A DNA stretch of 64,000 nucleotides from Acetobacteraceae bacterium (GCA_947475245.1 CANJLW010000003.1:62001-126000); one strand, 5' to 3'; shown: positions 44,108 through 52,868, counted from the first letter of the stretch. The notes: generated by a model from the sequence alone, not told the origin. A program made the numbers and translations.

Positions 44108-44763
44108 CAGTCCCGACCGCCGGCCTCACCATCGCCAATCGCGCCGCGATCGTGCGCAACCGCCCCCCGCCGTCGCCCGGCGGCCTGCTGCGCCGACGCA
44201 TCGTCATCACCCTCGGCAAGCTGCTGCTGCCCGCCGCCGCGCTTGGCCTGTTGGCGCTCATCGCCATCTGGCCCGAACTGGATCACGCCAACGATCACCC
44301 CCGCATCGCCCTGCGCCAGGTCTCCGGTGAGATCGAGGGTGGGCGGATCGTCAATGCGCGCTATCATGGCATCGATGAAAAAGGCCGCCCCTTCACCGTT
44401 ACCGCCGCGACCGCTCGGCAAAATGGACCGGACCAGGTGGACATGACCGCCCCAAAGGGAGACATGACGCTGGAGAACGGAACCTGGCTGATGCTTCAGG
44501 CCAAAAACGGCAACTACCGGCAACGCGCCGGCCTGCTCGACCTGTCGACGGACGTGACGCTCTATCGCGACGACGGCACGACCCTGGTCACCGCCAGCGC
44601 CGCGGTCGATCTGCGCGGCGGCGCGGCCACGGGATCCGACCCGGTCCACGCGGAAGGCCCGTTCGGCACACTCGACGCGCAAGGCTTCACCATCGTGGAC
44701 AAGGGCACCGCGATCCAGTTCCAGGGACCGGCGCATCTGGTCCTGAGCGGAGCATCGCCATGA
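44104..44763 (+). CDS. lptC: LPS export protein LptC
   Basis: 219 residues. One N-terminal membrane anchor (about 32-57, LGKLLLPAAALGLLALIAIWP), then a periplasmic beta-jellyroll with repeated strands (GGRIVNARYHGIDEKGRPFTVTA, DMTAPKGDMTLENGTWL, GLLDLSTDVTLYRDDGTTL). It links LptB2FG to LptA. Sequence identity in this family is low; assignment rests on topology and on lying between kdsD and lptA. Confidence 0.9.
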   Translation: MTVPTAGLTIANRAAIVRNRPPPSPGGLLRRRIVITLGKLLLPAAALGLLALIAIWPELDHANDHPRIALRQVSGEIEGGRIVNARYHGIDEKGRPFTVTAATARQNGPDQVDMTAPKGDMTLENGTWLMLQAKNGNYRQRAGLLDLSTDVTLYRDDGTTLVTASAAVDLRGGAATGSDPVHAEGPFGTLDAQGFTIVDKGTAIQFQGPAHLVLSGASP

Positions 44764-45719
44764 AAATCGCGGTTCCGGGTTTCCTGATCGCGATGCTCGC
44801 CGCCCAGGCAGCAATGGCGCAGCCGATCGACCTGTCGCAAGGCGGACCGATCGCCATCACCGCCCGCGACGGTATCGAGTGGCGTCAGGAAGACCAACAG
44901 GTCGTCGCCCGCGGCGATGCCCGCGCGGTGCGCGAAAACGTCACCGTGACGGCGGATCGGCTGACCGCCTGGTACCGCAAGAAAAGCGGCGCCAACACTC
45001 CCCCTGCCCGCCCCGGTGCCGTCGCCGACACCGATAGCGGCGGGAACGAGATCTACCGCATCCAGGCCGACGGCAACGTGGTCATCCATACCGAAACCGA
45101 TCGGGCCGAGGGCGATCGCGCCACCTACGATATCGATCAGGCCGTGCTGGTCATGACCGGACGGGCGCTGAAGCTCACCACCCCGAATGAGGTCCTCACC
45201 GCCCGCGACATCGTCGAATACTGGTCGCAGAAGCATATGGCCGTCGCGCGCGGCAATGCCGTGGTCGTCACCAAGGATGCCCGCCGCCTCGCCGCCGACA
45301 CCCTCGTCGCCTACACCGCCGACAACCCGCAACCCGCCGCCAAACCCGCCGCGCCGAAACCGGCCGCGGGCAGCGATCCCCTGGCGGCATCCGGCAAGCT
45401 GGAAAAGGTCGAAGCCTTCGGCAACGTCTCCATCCGCACCGTCACCGACATCGTCACCGGCGATCGCGCCGTTTACGTCCCGGAATCCGGCATTGCCCGT
45501 CTGGGAGGCAATGTCCGCATCACCCGAGGGCAGAATCAACTCAATGGCGCGGAGGCCGAGGTCAACATGAAGACCGGCATCTCCCGCCTTCTGTCCAGCG
45601 CGGCCGGACGGGTCGAAGGGCTGGTGGTGCCCAACGACCAGACCAATCAGGGATTGACGGGCGACCCGCAAGCCCCCGCAAATGCGAAGCCCAAGCCGTC
45701 ACAGCCGGTGAAACGATGA
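44760..45719 (+). CDS. lptA: LPS export periplasmic bridge protein LptA
   Basis: 319 residues with signal peptide MKIAVPGFLIAMLAAQAAMAQ. OstA-type beta-jellyroll repeats are interrupted by a roughly 35-residue Ala/Pro-rich segment (about 180-210, PAAKPAAPKPAAGSDP). The C-terminus is low complexity and basic. Longer than E. coli LptA (185 residues), as usual in Acetobacterales. It carries LPS across the periplasm. ATGA overlaps on both sides. Confidence 0.9.
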   Translation: MKIAVPGFLIAMLAAQAAMAQPIDLSQGGPIAITARDGIEWRQEDQQVVARGDARAVRENVTVTADRLTAWYRKKSGANTPPARPGAVADTDSGGNEIYRIQADGNVVIHTETDRAEGDRATYDIDQAVLVMTGRALKLTTPNEVLTARDIVEYWSQKHMAVARGNAVVVTKDARRLAADTLVAYTADNPQPAAKPAAPKPAAGSDPLAASGKLEKVEAFGNVSIRTVTDIVTGDRAVYVPESGIARLGGNVRITRGQNQLNGAEAEVNMKTGISRLLSSAAGRVEGLVVPNDQTNQGLTGDPQAPANAKPKPSQPVKR

Positions 45720-46489
45720 ACGTCATGGACCCCCGCGCGGTGCCGACCATTCGCCCGCCGAACACCGAAACCGGGCTGGTCGCGCATGGCGTGGGCAAAA
45801 CCTACAAAAAGCGCCCGGTCGTCCGAAACGTCTCCATCAACCTGCGCCGGGGCGAAGCCGTCGGTCTCCTCGGCCCCAACGGCGCGGGCAAGACCACCAC
45901 CTTCTACATGATCGTCGGCCTCGTGAAGCCCGACACCGGGACCATCAGCATCGACGGCGCGGACATCACCACACTGCCGATGTACCGCAGAGCGCGCCTC
46001 GGCATCGGCTACCTGCCGCAGGAAGCCAGCGTGTTTCGCGGCCTGAACGTCGAACAGAACATCATGGCCGTGCTGGAAGTCGCCGAACCCGACCCCGATA
46101 CGCGCGGCCTGATGCTGGATGAACTGCTGGCCGAATTCGGCATCGGACACCTGCGCCGAACCCCGGCCCTCGCCCTGTCGGGCGGCGAACGCCGCCGCCT
46201 GGAAATCGCCCGCGCCCTCGCCACCCAGCCGTCCTATATCCTGCTCGACGAACCGCTCGCCGGCATCGACCCCATCGCCGTCGGGGAAATCCGCGACCTC
46301 GTCAAGCATCTCAAGGATCGCGGCATCGGCGTTCTGATCACCGATCACAATGTCCGCGAAACGCTGGAAATCATCGATCGCGCCTACATCATGCACGACG
46401 GCGCGGTGCTGATGGAAGGCAAGCCGGAAGACGTGGTGGCGCACGAAGACGTCCGCCGCGTTTACCTCGGAGAAAGATTTACGATGTAG
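45716..46489 (+). CDS. lptB: LPS export ABC ATPase LptB
   Basis: 257 residues. Walker A GPNGAGKTTTFYMIVGL (about 53-69), YLPQEASVFRGLNVEQNIMA (Q-loop), LSGGERRRLEIARAL (signature, about 158-172), YILLDEPLAGIDP (Walker B) and the switch His in LITDHNVRETL. It powers LPS extraction with LptFG, which lie elsewhere. Overlaps lptA by 4 bp. Confidence 0.96.
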   Translation: MNVMDPRAVPTIRPPNTETGLVAHGVGKTYKKRPVVRNVSINLRRGEAVGLLGPNGAGKTTTFYMIVGLVKPDTGTISIDGADITTLPMYRRARLGIGYLPQEASVFRGLNVEQNIMAVLEVAEPDPDTRGLMLDELLAEFGIGHLRRTPALALSGGERRRLEIARALATQPSYILLDEPLAGIDPIAVGEIRDLVKHLKDRGIGVLITDHNVRETLEIIDRAYIMHDGAVLMEGKPEDVVAHEDVRRVYLGERFTM

Positions 46490-46523
46490 CATGCTTCTTG
46501 CATGCCCTACGCACAGAATTCGT

Positions 46524-46551
46524 TTGACCCTGTCGGCGGACAGCCGATAAT
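46524..46551 (+). promoter_or_regulatory. Promoter immediately upstream of rpoN
   Basis: TTGACC (46524-46529), 16 bp, GATAAT (46546-46551). Transcription would begin about base 46557-46559, on the rpoN ATG (46558), implying a leaderless mRNA. No ribosome site is seen before the ATG. Confidence 0.55.
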
Positions 46552-46557
46552 CGCCCC

Positions 46558-48057
46558 ATGGCGATAGCCCCCCGTCTCGACCTCCGCCAGAGCCAGACTC
46601 TGGTCATGACGCCCCAATTGCGTCAGGCGATCCAACTTCTGCAATTTTCCAACATCGAAGCCGCCTCGTTCGTCGAGCAGGAACTCGAACGCAACCCCCT
46701 GCTGGAACGCGACGAAAGCACCGACCTTCCCCCCGCGGAACGCGCCGCGCTCGACCAGGCACCCGGCACAGGCGATCGCGCCGGAGACTCCTCCGACGCC
46801 GCCCGATCGGAAACACTGCCGCACGAAGCCGCGGCACCGCTGGATGCCGAACACGCCGAAACCTACGATCCCGGCGGCGCCGGCGACGGAGCACCCGCGC
46901 CGGGCGGCGCTGGGGGCGGCGGCAGCCAAAGCTTCGACGACAGCGATCGCACGATGGACGATTTCGCCGACTCGCGCCCCCCGCTGCGCGACCATCTGGG
47001 CGAACAGCTGCGGCTGAACTTCAGCGATCCCGTCGATCGCATGATCGGCGCGCATCTCATCGCCCTGCTCAGCCCCGCCGGCCGCCTGACCGCCGAACCC
47101 GCCGCCATCGCCGCCGCGATGAACCTGCCGTTGGAACGCATCGAAGCCGTGCGCGCGCAGATGATGCGCTTCGATCCGACAGGCATGTTCGCCCGCGACC
47201 TACGGGAATGTCTGGCGGCGCAGCTGGCCGAGAGAAACCGTCTCGACCCGGCCATGGTTCGGCTGCTCGACAACCTCGAACTCCTGGCCCGCCGCGACAA
47301 CAAGCGCCTGATGACGGTCTGCGAAGTCGACGCGGAAGACCTGATCGAGATGATCGCGGAAATCCGCGCGCTCGACCCCAAGCCCGGCGCGACCTACGAC
47401 GACACCCCGATCCAACCGCTGGTCCCCGATATTCTGATGCGAACCGGCCCCGACGGCGCCTGGTTGATCGAACTGAACCCGGACACGATGCCGCGCGTCT
47501 TGGTCAACGAGCGCTTCTATGCCGAAGTCGCGCCCAAGGCCCGCAAGGAAGACAAGGTGTTCATCGCCGAACGCCTGGCGACCGCCAACTGGCTTGTCCG
47601 TTCGCTGCAACAGCGCGCGCAGACCATCCTGCGCGTCTCGGCCGAAATCGTGCGTCAGCAAGACGCCTTCTTCCGCCACGGCGTCGCCCATCTGCGCCCC
47701 TTGATCCTGCGCGATATCGCCGAGGCGGTCGAACTCCACGAAAGCACCGTCAGCCGCGTGACGTCGAACAAATACATCGCCACGCCGCGCGGCACGTATG
47801 AACTGAAGTATTTCTTCACCACCGCCATTCACAGCAGCGACGGCGGCGAAACCCACAGCGCCGAAGCCGTTCGTTTCCGAATCAAAAACCTGATCGACGC
47901 CGAGGCCGCGAGCGATATTTTGTCAGATGACACACTTGTCACCATGCTTCGCAAAGAAGGTGTGGACATCGCGCGGCGGACAGTGGCCAAATACCGGGAG
48001 GCGCTGCGCATTCCAAACTCCGTGCAGCGCCGGCGGGAAAAGGCGGTGCCGGCATGA
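46558..48057 (+). CDS. rpoN: RNA polymerase sigma-54 factor
   Basis: 499 residues. The activator-interaction region I is glutamine/leucine-rich (LDLRQSQTLVMTPQLRQAIQ at 5-24). Region II (about 58-130) is acidic and Gly/Ala-rich. The core-binding part is LREHL-like with RPPLRDHLGEQL. A helix-turn-helix VELHESTVSRVTSNKYIATP lies near 390-410, and the RpoN box ARRTVAKYREALRIP near 475-489. It directs transcription from -24/-12 promoters with enhancer-binding activators. Follows lptB, with its own promoter. Confidence 0.96.
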   Translation: MAIAPRLDLRQSQTLVMTPQLRQAIQLLQFSNIEAASFVEQELERNPLLERDESTDLPPAERAALDQAPGTGDRAGDSSDAARSETLPHEAAAPLDAEHAETYDPGGAGDGAPAPGGAGGGGSQSFDDSDRTMDDFADSRPPLRDHLGEQLRLNFSDPVDRMIGAHLIALLSPAGRLTAEPAAIAAAMNLPLERIEAVRAQMMRFDPTGMFARDLRECLAAQLAERNRLDPAMVRLLDNLELLARRDNKRLMTVCEVDAEDLIEMIAEIRALDPKPGATYDDTPIQPLVPDILMRTGPDGAWLIELNPDTMPRVLVNERFYAEVAPKARKEDKVFIAERLATANWLVRSLQQRAQTILRVSAEIVRQQDAFFRHGVAHLRPLILRDIAEAVELHESTVSRVTSNKYIATPRGTYELKYFFTTAIHSSDGGETHSAEAVRFRIKNLIDAEAASDILSDDTLVTMLRKEGVDIARRTVAKYREALRIPNSVQRRREKAVPA

Positions 48058-48111
48058 AGCCGCAACTTGCTTCACCGACGCCGCGCCGCATCCTTATCAG
48101 GGATGAAGCGC

Positions 48112-48462
48112 ATGCAGATCATTGTATCCGGCAAACAAGTCGAGTTGTCTGACGCCCTGCGGACCCGCGTTTCGGGTCAACTGGACACGGTCGCGCGTAA
48201 ATACTTCGATGACGCGATGGAGGCGCATGTAACCTTCAGCCGCGCCCGCAGCTTCTTTAAGTGCGATATCGATGTGCATCCCGGACGCGGGCTGCGCGTG
48301 CGGGGAGAGGCGGAAGCCGCCGATGCCAACACCGCGTTCGACGCGGCCGCGGAACATGTCGCGAAGCAGTTGCGGCGGTATCGCCGGAAGGTCAACGACC
48401 ACAGCCGCGATATGGCGCATCGCGCCCGTATCGAGCCGGAACTGCGCGCCGTGCAGGCTTAA
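48112..48462 (+). CDS. hpf: Ribosome hibernation-promoting factor, short form
   Basis: 116 residues. MQIIVSGKQVELSDALRTRV and VTFSRARSFFKCDIDVHPGRG are the S30AE fold. The C-terminal part is basic (KQLRRYRRKVNDHSRD). It lacks the C-terminal dimerisation domain of long HPF as far as can be seen. CAGGGATG lies before ATG 48112; ATG 48103 and 48067 are upstream alternatives. A TTGCTT-15-GCATCC promoter-like pair (48067-48093) suggests separate expression. Classic neighbour of rpoN. Confidence 0.9.
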   Translation: MQIIVSGKQVELSDALRTRVSGQLDTVARKYFDDAMEAHVTFSRARSFFKCDIDVHPGRGLRVRGEAEAADANTAFDAAAEHVAKQLRRYRRKVNDHSRDMAHRARIEPELRAVQA

Positions 48463-48473
48463 ACGTCAAAACA

Positions 48474-48498
48474 CCCACCCCGCATCGCGCGGGGTGGG
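48474..48498. terminator. Bidirectional terminator between hpf and the DUF1150 gene
   Basis: A perfect 10-bp stem CCCACCCCGC / GCGGGGTGGG with loop ATCGC, between convergent genes. Confidence 0.75.
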
Positions 48499-48509
48499 CA
48501 ACCATTTGA

Positions 48510-48773
48510 TCAGTGAACCGAAACGGCCTGCATTTCGTGCTGGTTAATCGCCGCGATCGCAATCGCGCGGTCGCCCGCCACCGCCATCGCCGTTCCATCC
48601 GCCGCATGAATTGAAAATCCGGCGATCCCGTTCACGACAATCGGCTTCACATACGCAATCTGCGAGACGCCGAGCTTGCCGAGTTGGTCGGCGGAGAGGT
48701 GACGAACGTCGAAGCGCATCGGCTCGGTTGCCGGGGAAACGTCGTTGTCGTCGCGGTTGGCATTGTCCGACAT
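48510..48773 (-). CDS. DUF1150 family protein
   Basis: 87 residues. LGVSQIAYVKPIVVNGIAGFSIHAADGT (about 34-61) is the DUF1150 core, and the C-terminus ends in the family's usual VH. Function unknown, but in alphaproteobacteria it is regularly found beside a small heat-shock protein gene, as here (47 bp apart, same strand). Confidence 0.85.
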   Translation of the reverse strand: MSDNANRDDNDVSPATEPMRFDVRHLSADQLGKLGVSQIAYVKPIVVNGIAGFSIHAADGTAMAVAGDRAIAIAAINQHEMQAVSVH

Positions 48774-48820
48774 GTTTTGACACTCCTGAATAGCCGCGTT
48801 CTGTGCGCGGCAGCGCGCCT

Positions 48821-49303
48821 TTAGGCTTCGTCGTTCCCGTCTCGAACGACCGTCGATCTCACCGTCGGCGTGGCATGCACGCTTACGCCGTTGTTCGGCC
48901 GGGTGATCGGGATTGTCTTCACCTTGGGTTCCGGCTGGGGACGGGCAAGATCGATATGCAGCAAACCGCTGTCGATCCAGGCCCCTTTCACGTCGATCCC
49001 TTCGGCAAGAACAAACGCCCGTTGAAACTGCCGAGCGGCGATGCCCCGATGGATGAAGATGCGGCCATGGCTGTCGTCGGTTTGCCGACCGCGGATAACA
49101 AGCTGGTTATCCTCTTGGGTGATCTGAAGATCGTCCATGGTAAAACCGGCGACGGCAAGTGTAATGCGCAGTCCGACGGGACTGATCTGCTCGATATTGT
49201 ATGGCGGATAGCCGTCGGACGCGGTTTTGGACGCACGTTCGAGCATCTGCTCGAGATGGTCGAAACCGAGAAACAGCGGCGACGTAAACATTCGGGTCGT
49301 CAT
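48821..49303 (-). CDS. Small heat-shock protein, Hsp20/IbpA family
   Basis: 160 residues. The N-terminus PLFLGFDHLEQMLERASK is the class A alphaproteobacterial sHsp start, and the alpha-crystallin core contains YNIEQISPVGLRITLAVAGF and DNQLVIRGRQ. FIHRGIAARQFQRAFVLAEG with the core A-x-x-x-x-R-x-F region and a C-terminal IPI anchor motif (KTIPITRP) complete it. ATP-independent holdase. AGGAGGGGGCCC lies immediately before the ATG. It is divergent from def. Confidence 0.93.
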   Translation of the reverse strand: MTTRMFTSPLFLGFDHLEQMLERASKTASDGYPPYNIEQISPVGLRITLAVAGFTMDDLQITQEDNQLVIRGRQTDDSHGRIFIHRGIAARQFQRAFVLAEGIDVKGAWIDSGLLHIDLARPQPEPKVKTIPITRPNNGVSVHATPTVRSTVVRDGNDEA

Positions 49304-49371
49304 GGGCCCCCTCCTGCGAGCGAAGCGTGTTGCGGGACCCGATCAGCGGCATCCCGGTCCACTCCATCTTG

Positions 49372-49397
49372 GCAGTGAGGTCGGCGGTTGCAAGGGG
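49372..49397 (-). promoter_or_regulatory. Possible heat-shock (RpoH-type) promoter of the Hsp20 gene
   Basis: Read on the minus strand, CCCTTGCAA is followed 18 bp after CTTG by CCAAGAT. CTTG is the core of the RpoH -35. Weak -10. Confidence 0.3.
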
Positions 49398-49425
49398 CAA
49401 ATCCAACGGAGGTCGGCAAACGACG

Positions 49426-49454
49426 TTGATCCCTGGGCGCGGCCTCGCTACATG
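49426..49454 (+). promoter_or_regulatory. Promoter of def
   Basis: TTGATC (49426-49431), 15 bp, GCTACATG (49447-49454). The architecture equals the two tRNA promoters. Transcription should begin near 49461, the ATG of def. Confidence 0.5.
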
Positions 49455-49460
49455 CGGCCC

Positions 49461-50015
49461 ATGTCCAACCATTCTCCGATCGACGACAGCGTCGCGTCAC
49501 TCCCCATCGTCATTGCTCCCTCGCCGATTTTGAAAGCCCGCGCCTTGCCGGTCGGGCCGGCCGACGCGGATATCGTCCGCGATCTGATCCCGCGCATGTT
49601 CCAGACCATGTATCGCGCGCCCGGCATCGGCCTTGCCGCGCCGCAGGTCAGCCACGGGTTGCGCGTTATCGTGATCGACCTGATGCGCGAGGACAAAAGC
49701 GTGCCTTATGCGATGGTGAACCCGGAAATCGTCGCGACCGCCGACGAACTGGCGACACGGGAAGAAGGCTGCCTGTCGCTGCCGAACCAGTATGCCGAAA
49801 TCACCCGGCCCGCGCGGGTGAAGGTCCGCTACTTCGATCCGCAGGGCGCCAAGCGCGAGGTCGAGGCCGACGGCCTGTTTTCCGCCTGCCTGCAACACGA
49901 AATCGACCATCTGAACGGCGTCCTGTTCGTCGATCACCTGTCCAATCTGAAGCGCAACATGATCATGCGCCGCCTGGCCAAGGAAATCCGCCAGAAGTCG
50001 GAAGGCAAATCATGA
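49461..50015 (+). CDS. def: Peptide deformylase
   Basis: 184 residues. The three metal-site motifs are intact: GIGLAAPQVS (about 51-60), EEGCLSLPN (about 100-108) and QHEIDHLNGVLF (about 143-154). It removes the formyl group from nascent proteins. ATG 49461 is chosen over ATG 49452 because the latter lies inside the -10 element. The message is then leaderless or nearly so. Followed by fmt and truA in the same direction. Confidence 0.95.
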   Translation: MSNHSPIDDSVASLPIVIAPSPILKARALPVGPADADIVRDLIPRMFQTMYRAPGIGLAAPQVSHGLRVIVIDLMREDKSVPYAMVNPEIVATADELATREEGCLSLPNQYAEITRPARVKVRYFDPQGAKREVEADGLFSACLQHEIDHLNGVLFVDHLSNLKRNMIMRRLAKEIRQKSEGKS

Positions 50016-50059
50016 CGCCGTCGCTTCCCGTCGCCTCCGCTTCCTGAACCGCCCCGATC

Positions 50060-50968
50060 ATGCGCGTCGCCTTCATGGGCAGCCCCGATTTCGCCGTACC
50101 GGCGCTGCGCGCCCTGCACGCCGCCGGGCACGAGATCGCGGCGGTTTACTGCCAGCCGCCCCGCCCGGCCGGTCGCGGGCAATCCGTGCGCCGCTGCCCC
50201 GTGCACGTGGCGGCGGACGACCTGGGCATCCCGGTTCGCACTCCTGCCCGCCTGCGCGCCGACACCGACGCGCACGCCGCCTTCGCGGCCCTGGACCTGG
50301 ATGTCGCCGTCGTCGCCGCCTATGGGCTGATCCTGCCCGCCGCGATGCTCGACGCGCCCCGGTTTGGCTGCCTGAATATCCATGCCAGCCTGCTGCCGCG
50401 CTGGCGCGGCGCCGCCCCCATCCATGCCGCGATCCTGGCGGGCGACGAACAGACAGGCATCACGATCATGCAGATGGATGTCGGCCTCGACACCGGCGCC
50501 ATGCTGTCGCGGGAGTCCGTCGCCATCGGCCCGACTACCACGACCGCCGCGCTGCATGACGTTCTGGCCGATCTGGGCGCGCGGATGGTCCTGAGCGTGC
50601 TCGACCGGCCGCCGGTTGCCGTTCCGCAACCCGCAGACGGAGTCACCTACGCCGCGAAACTCTCGCGCGACGATGGGCGGATCGATTGGACTCGCGATGC
50701 CGCCGCGATCGAACGTCAGGTGCGCGCCTATGACCCCTGGCCCGGCACCTTTACCCTGTGCAACGGATCGGTCCTGAAAATCCTGTCCGTCGCCTTCGCC
50801 GAAGGCCATGGCGTTCCCGGCACGGTGCTGGACGATCGCCTGACAATCGCATGCGGCACCGGCGCGCTGCGCCTGACGCGCGTGCAAATCGCCGGCCGCT
50901 CCGCCATGGACGCCGACGCGTTCCTGCGCGGCAACCGCGTGGCAATCGGTACAGTCCTGGGCGCATGA
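50060..50968 (+). CDS. fmt: Methionyl-tRNA formyltransferase
   Basis: 302 residues. RVAFMGSPDFAVPALRALHAAG opens the N-terminal formyltransferase domain. LNIHASLLPRWRGAAPIHAAI (about 108-128) holds the catalytic Asn/His region, and MDVGLDTGAML follows. The C-terminal tRNA-binding barrel includes YDPWPGTFT. Counterpart of def, 44 bp upstream. Overlaps truA by 4 bp. Confidence 0.96.
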   Translation: MRVAFMGSPDFAVPALRALHAAGHEIAAVYCQPPRPAGRGQSVRRCPVHVAADDLGIPVRTPARLRADTDAHAAFAALDLDVAVVAAYGLILPAAMLDAPRFGCLNIHASLLPRWRGAAPIHAAILAGDEQTGITIMQMDVGLDTGAMLSRESVAIGPTTTTAALHDVLADLGARMVLSVLDRPPVAVPQPADGVTYAAKLSRDDGRIDWTRDAAAIERQVRAYDPWPGTFTLCNGSVLKILSVAFAEGHGVPGTVLDDRLTIACGTGALRLTRVQIAGRSAMDADAFLRGNRVAIGTVLGA

Positions 50969-51723
50969 CGCGTTGGGCACTTTTGCTGGAGTACGACGGC
51001 ACCAACTTCGTCGGCTGGCAACGCCAGGATTCCGGGATTTCCATCCAAGAGGTCCTGGAGGCCGCCGCGACCAACCTGACCGGCGGAGAGCGCGTCGCCT
51101 GCACCACGGCGGGGCGGACCGATTCCGGCGTGCACGCGATGGGGCAGGTCGTCCATCTGGACCTGCCGGACCGCTACGACGCCCGCCGCGTGCGCGATGC
51201 GCTGAACTACCACATGAAGCCGCACCCGATCGTCATCGTAAGGGCGGCCATCGTCGCGCCGGACTGGAATGCCCGCTTCGGCGCCATCCATCGCGCCTAC
51301 CGCTACCTTATCCTCAACCGTCGTGCTCGGCCTGCCCTGATGGCCAATCGGGTCTGGCACGTCGCGGCCCCGCTCGATTCCGATGCCATGCGCCGCGCGG
51401 CGCGGCATTTGCTGGGCCGCCACGATTTTACCAGCTTCCGCGCCGCGGCCTGCCAGGCAAAAAGCCCGATCCGCACGCTTGAACGCCTGGATGTGGACCG
51501 CGACGGCGATCTGATCACGCTATCGGTGGAGGCGCGCAGCTTCCTGCATCATCAGGTCCGCAACTTCGCCGGCACGTTGCGACTGGTCGGCGACGGCAGT
51601 TGGTCGGAAGACCGCATCCCCGCCGTGCTCGCCGCCCTGGACCGTTCGGCGGCGGGCCCCACGGCACCGGCCGCCGGGCTAAGCCTCGTATCCGTGCGCT
51701 ACCCGGAAGACCCGTTTCAGTAA
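50965..51723 (+). CDS. truA: tRNA pseudouridine(38-40) synthase TruA
   Basis: 252 residues. LEYDGTNFVGWQRQ, TAGRTDSGVHAMGQV (catalytic Asp, about 50-64), GRHDFTSFRAAACQAKSPIRT and FLHHQVRNFAGTLRLVG (about 193-209) are the family motifs. ATG 50965 overlaps the fmt stop. It modifies the anticodon stem of many tRNAs. Convergent with the next gene (6-bp gap). Confidence 0.96.
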   Translation: MTRWALLLEYDGTNFVGWQRQDSGISIQEVLEAAATNLTGGERVACTTAGRTDSGVHAMGQVVHLDLPDRYDARRVRDALNYHMKPHPIVIVRAAIVAPDWNARFGAIHRAYRYLILNRRARPALMANRVWHVAAPLDSDAMRRAARHLLGRHDFTSFRAAACQAKSPIRTLERLDVDRDGDLITLSVEARSFLHHQVRNFAGTLRLVGDGSWSEDRIPAVLAALDRSAAGPTAPAAGLSLVSVRYPEDPFQ

Positions 51724-51729
51724 CCCCGC

Positions 51730-52302
51730 TTACCGGCCCGACAGCGCGAAACCGATCGATGCCACGGTCAGGCTGAGGGATTCATCGATCAGCACGATCC
51801 AGGCGGCGGTCAGCATCCCAACGCCGAGGGTCAACCGGACGGCATACCATTCAAGCCATAGTGCCCAGCCCATGACGACGAACTGCGCGACCTGGCTCAG
51901 GATCGTCGGCGCGCCCAGGAACTGCGGAACGGCGCCCGCCAGAACCAACAGGTTCTGCACGACGCTGCACCAGTTCCACGCGACGATAAAACGCGGCCAG
52001 TTCTCTTGCCGCTTGAACAGCCCGCTCAAGTGCCACGAGAACACGGCAAAGCCGAGCCAGGCGACGGTGAACATGGCCATGTCGCGCGACAGGACACGGC
52101 CGGGATTGGCGGGAATGACGGTATCGGACCATGCCATCAGGCGCAGCGCGATCAGGATCGGCATGCACAGTGCCAACGCCCGGAAACTGCCCGCGACGCC
52201 GCCGAGGGCGTCCTGCATGATCCGCACGCCGTCGGCCTGCCCGCACGCCAGTCGCATGGCACCGGACAGCCCGGCATGAACGCCGGCGAACAGCGTGTTC
52301 AA
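51730..52302 (-). CDS. Membrane protein of unknown function, paralogue B
   Basis: 190 residues, about five hydrophobic segments (for example LALCMPILIALRLMAW, DMAMFTVAWLGFAVFSWHL, WNWCSVVQNLLVLAGAVPQFLG and FVVMGWALWLEWYAVRLTLG). TTG 52302 is favoured as start: it overlaps the upstream gene's TGA (TTGA) and gives [16 protein letters not shown]. The only in-frame ATG is 52257. It resembles the preceding gene in length, topology and the AxNWC plus WxLWxxW motifs. No known function. Confidence 0.7.
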   Translation of the reverse strand: MNTLFAGVHAGLSGAMRLACGQADGVRIMQDALGGVAGSFRALALCMPILIALRLMAWSDTVIPANPGRVLSRDMAMFTVAWLGFAVFSWHLSGLFKRQENWPRFIVAWNWCSVVQNLLVLAGAVPQFLGAPTILSQVAQFVVMGWALWLEWYAVRLTLGVGMLTAAWIVLIDESLSLTVASIGFALSGR

Positions 52303-52868
52303 AGCGTTCGGGTAAGCAGGCGCGGGATGATGACGATACCGATGGTGCCGATGTTGACGCCGATCACGAACAGCACGGAACGCCAGCCGGACAGCGCCAG
52401 GCCGCGGCGCACCAGGAACCAATGCAGCCACATGGCATAGACCGCCAGCCCCAGCAGAAACGCCTCACTCGCGGTCCGCTGCGACAGCCCGGCGGCCATC
52501 GCGAAGCCCAACAGGATCAGCATGATCGCGCCGATGACCGGCAGCACCCATTGGCACCAGTTGAACGCGGTCGCATAGCGCAGCCAGGCGTCCTCCCGGC
52601 CCCAGCGCCGAGCAATCTCGTGCGACAGAACCGGGGGCGCGAGCAGCGCGCAGATGGTTGCCAGCAGGTCGGCGACCGCGCGTATGCCGCCGCCGCCGAA
52701 CACCATCAGCAGCCCGCCGACGACGGGGAACGCGATCAGCGGCGCCAGGCTGGACAGAAAGGCCTGTGTCGTGTCGCCGAACAGCAGGATACCGTCCGCC
52801 CTGCCGCGCGCGACCCGGAATATTCCGGTCAGAACCGTCATCGTCTTCGAACGCGGCGGCTGGCTCAT
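52299..52868 (-). CDS. Membrane protein of unknown function, paralogue A
   Basis: 189 residues, about five membrane segments ([90 protein letters not shown]). ATG 52868 overlaps the dapE stop (ATGA); the frame upstream lies in dapE. It is translationally coupled to dapE above and paralogue B below. Function unknown; its fixed place after dapE may only reflect shared expression. Confidence 0.78.
   Translation of the reverse strand: MSQPPRSKTMTVLTGIFRVARGRADGILLFGDTTQAFLSSLAPLIAFPVVGGLLMVFGGGGIRAVADLLATICALLAPPVLSHEIARRWGREDAWLRYATAFNWCQWVLPVIGAIMLILLGFAMAAGLSQRTASEAFLLGLAVYAMWLHWFLVRRGLALSGWRSVLFVIGVNIGTIGIVIIPRLLTRTL

Noticed and set aside
49304-49340. ROSE-type RNA thermometer before the Hsp20 gene
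   Set aside because: A TCGCT sequence lies close to AGGAGG, but no convincing hairpin pairing it with the ribosome site could be drawn.
49452-49460. ATG 49452 as start of def
   Set aside because: It lies within the predicted -10 element of the only visible promoter; the second ATG 49461 is adequate.
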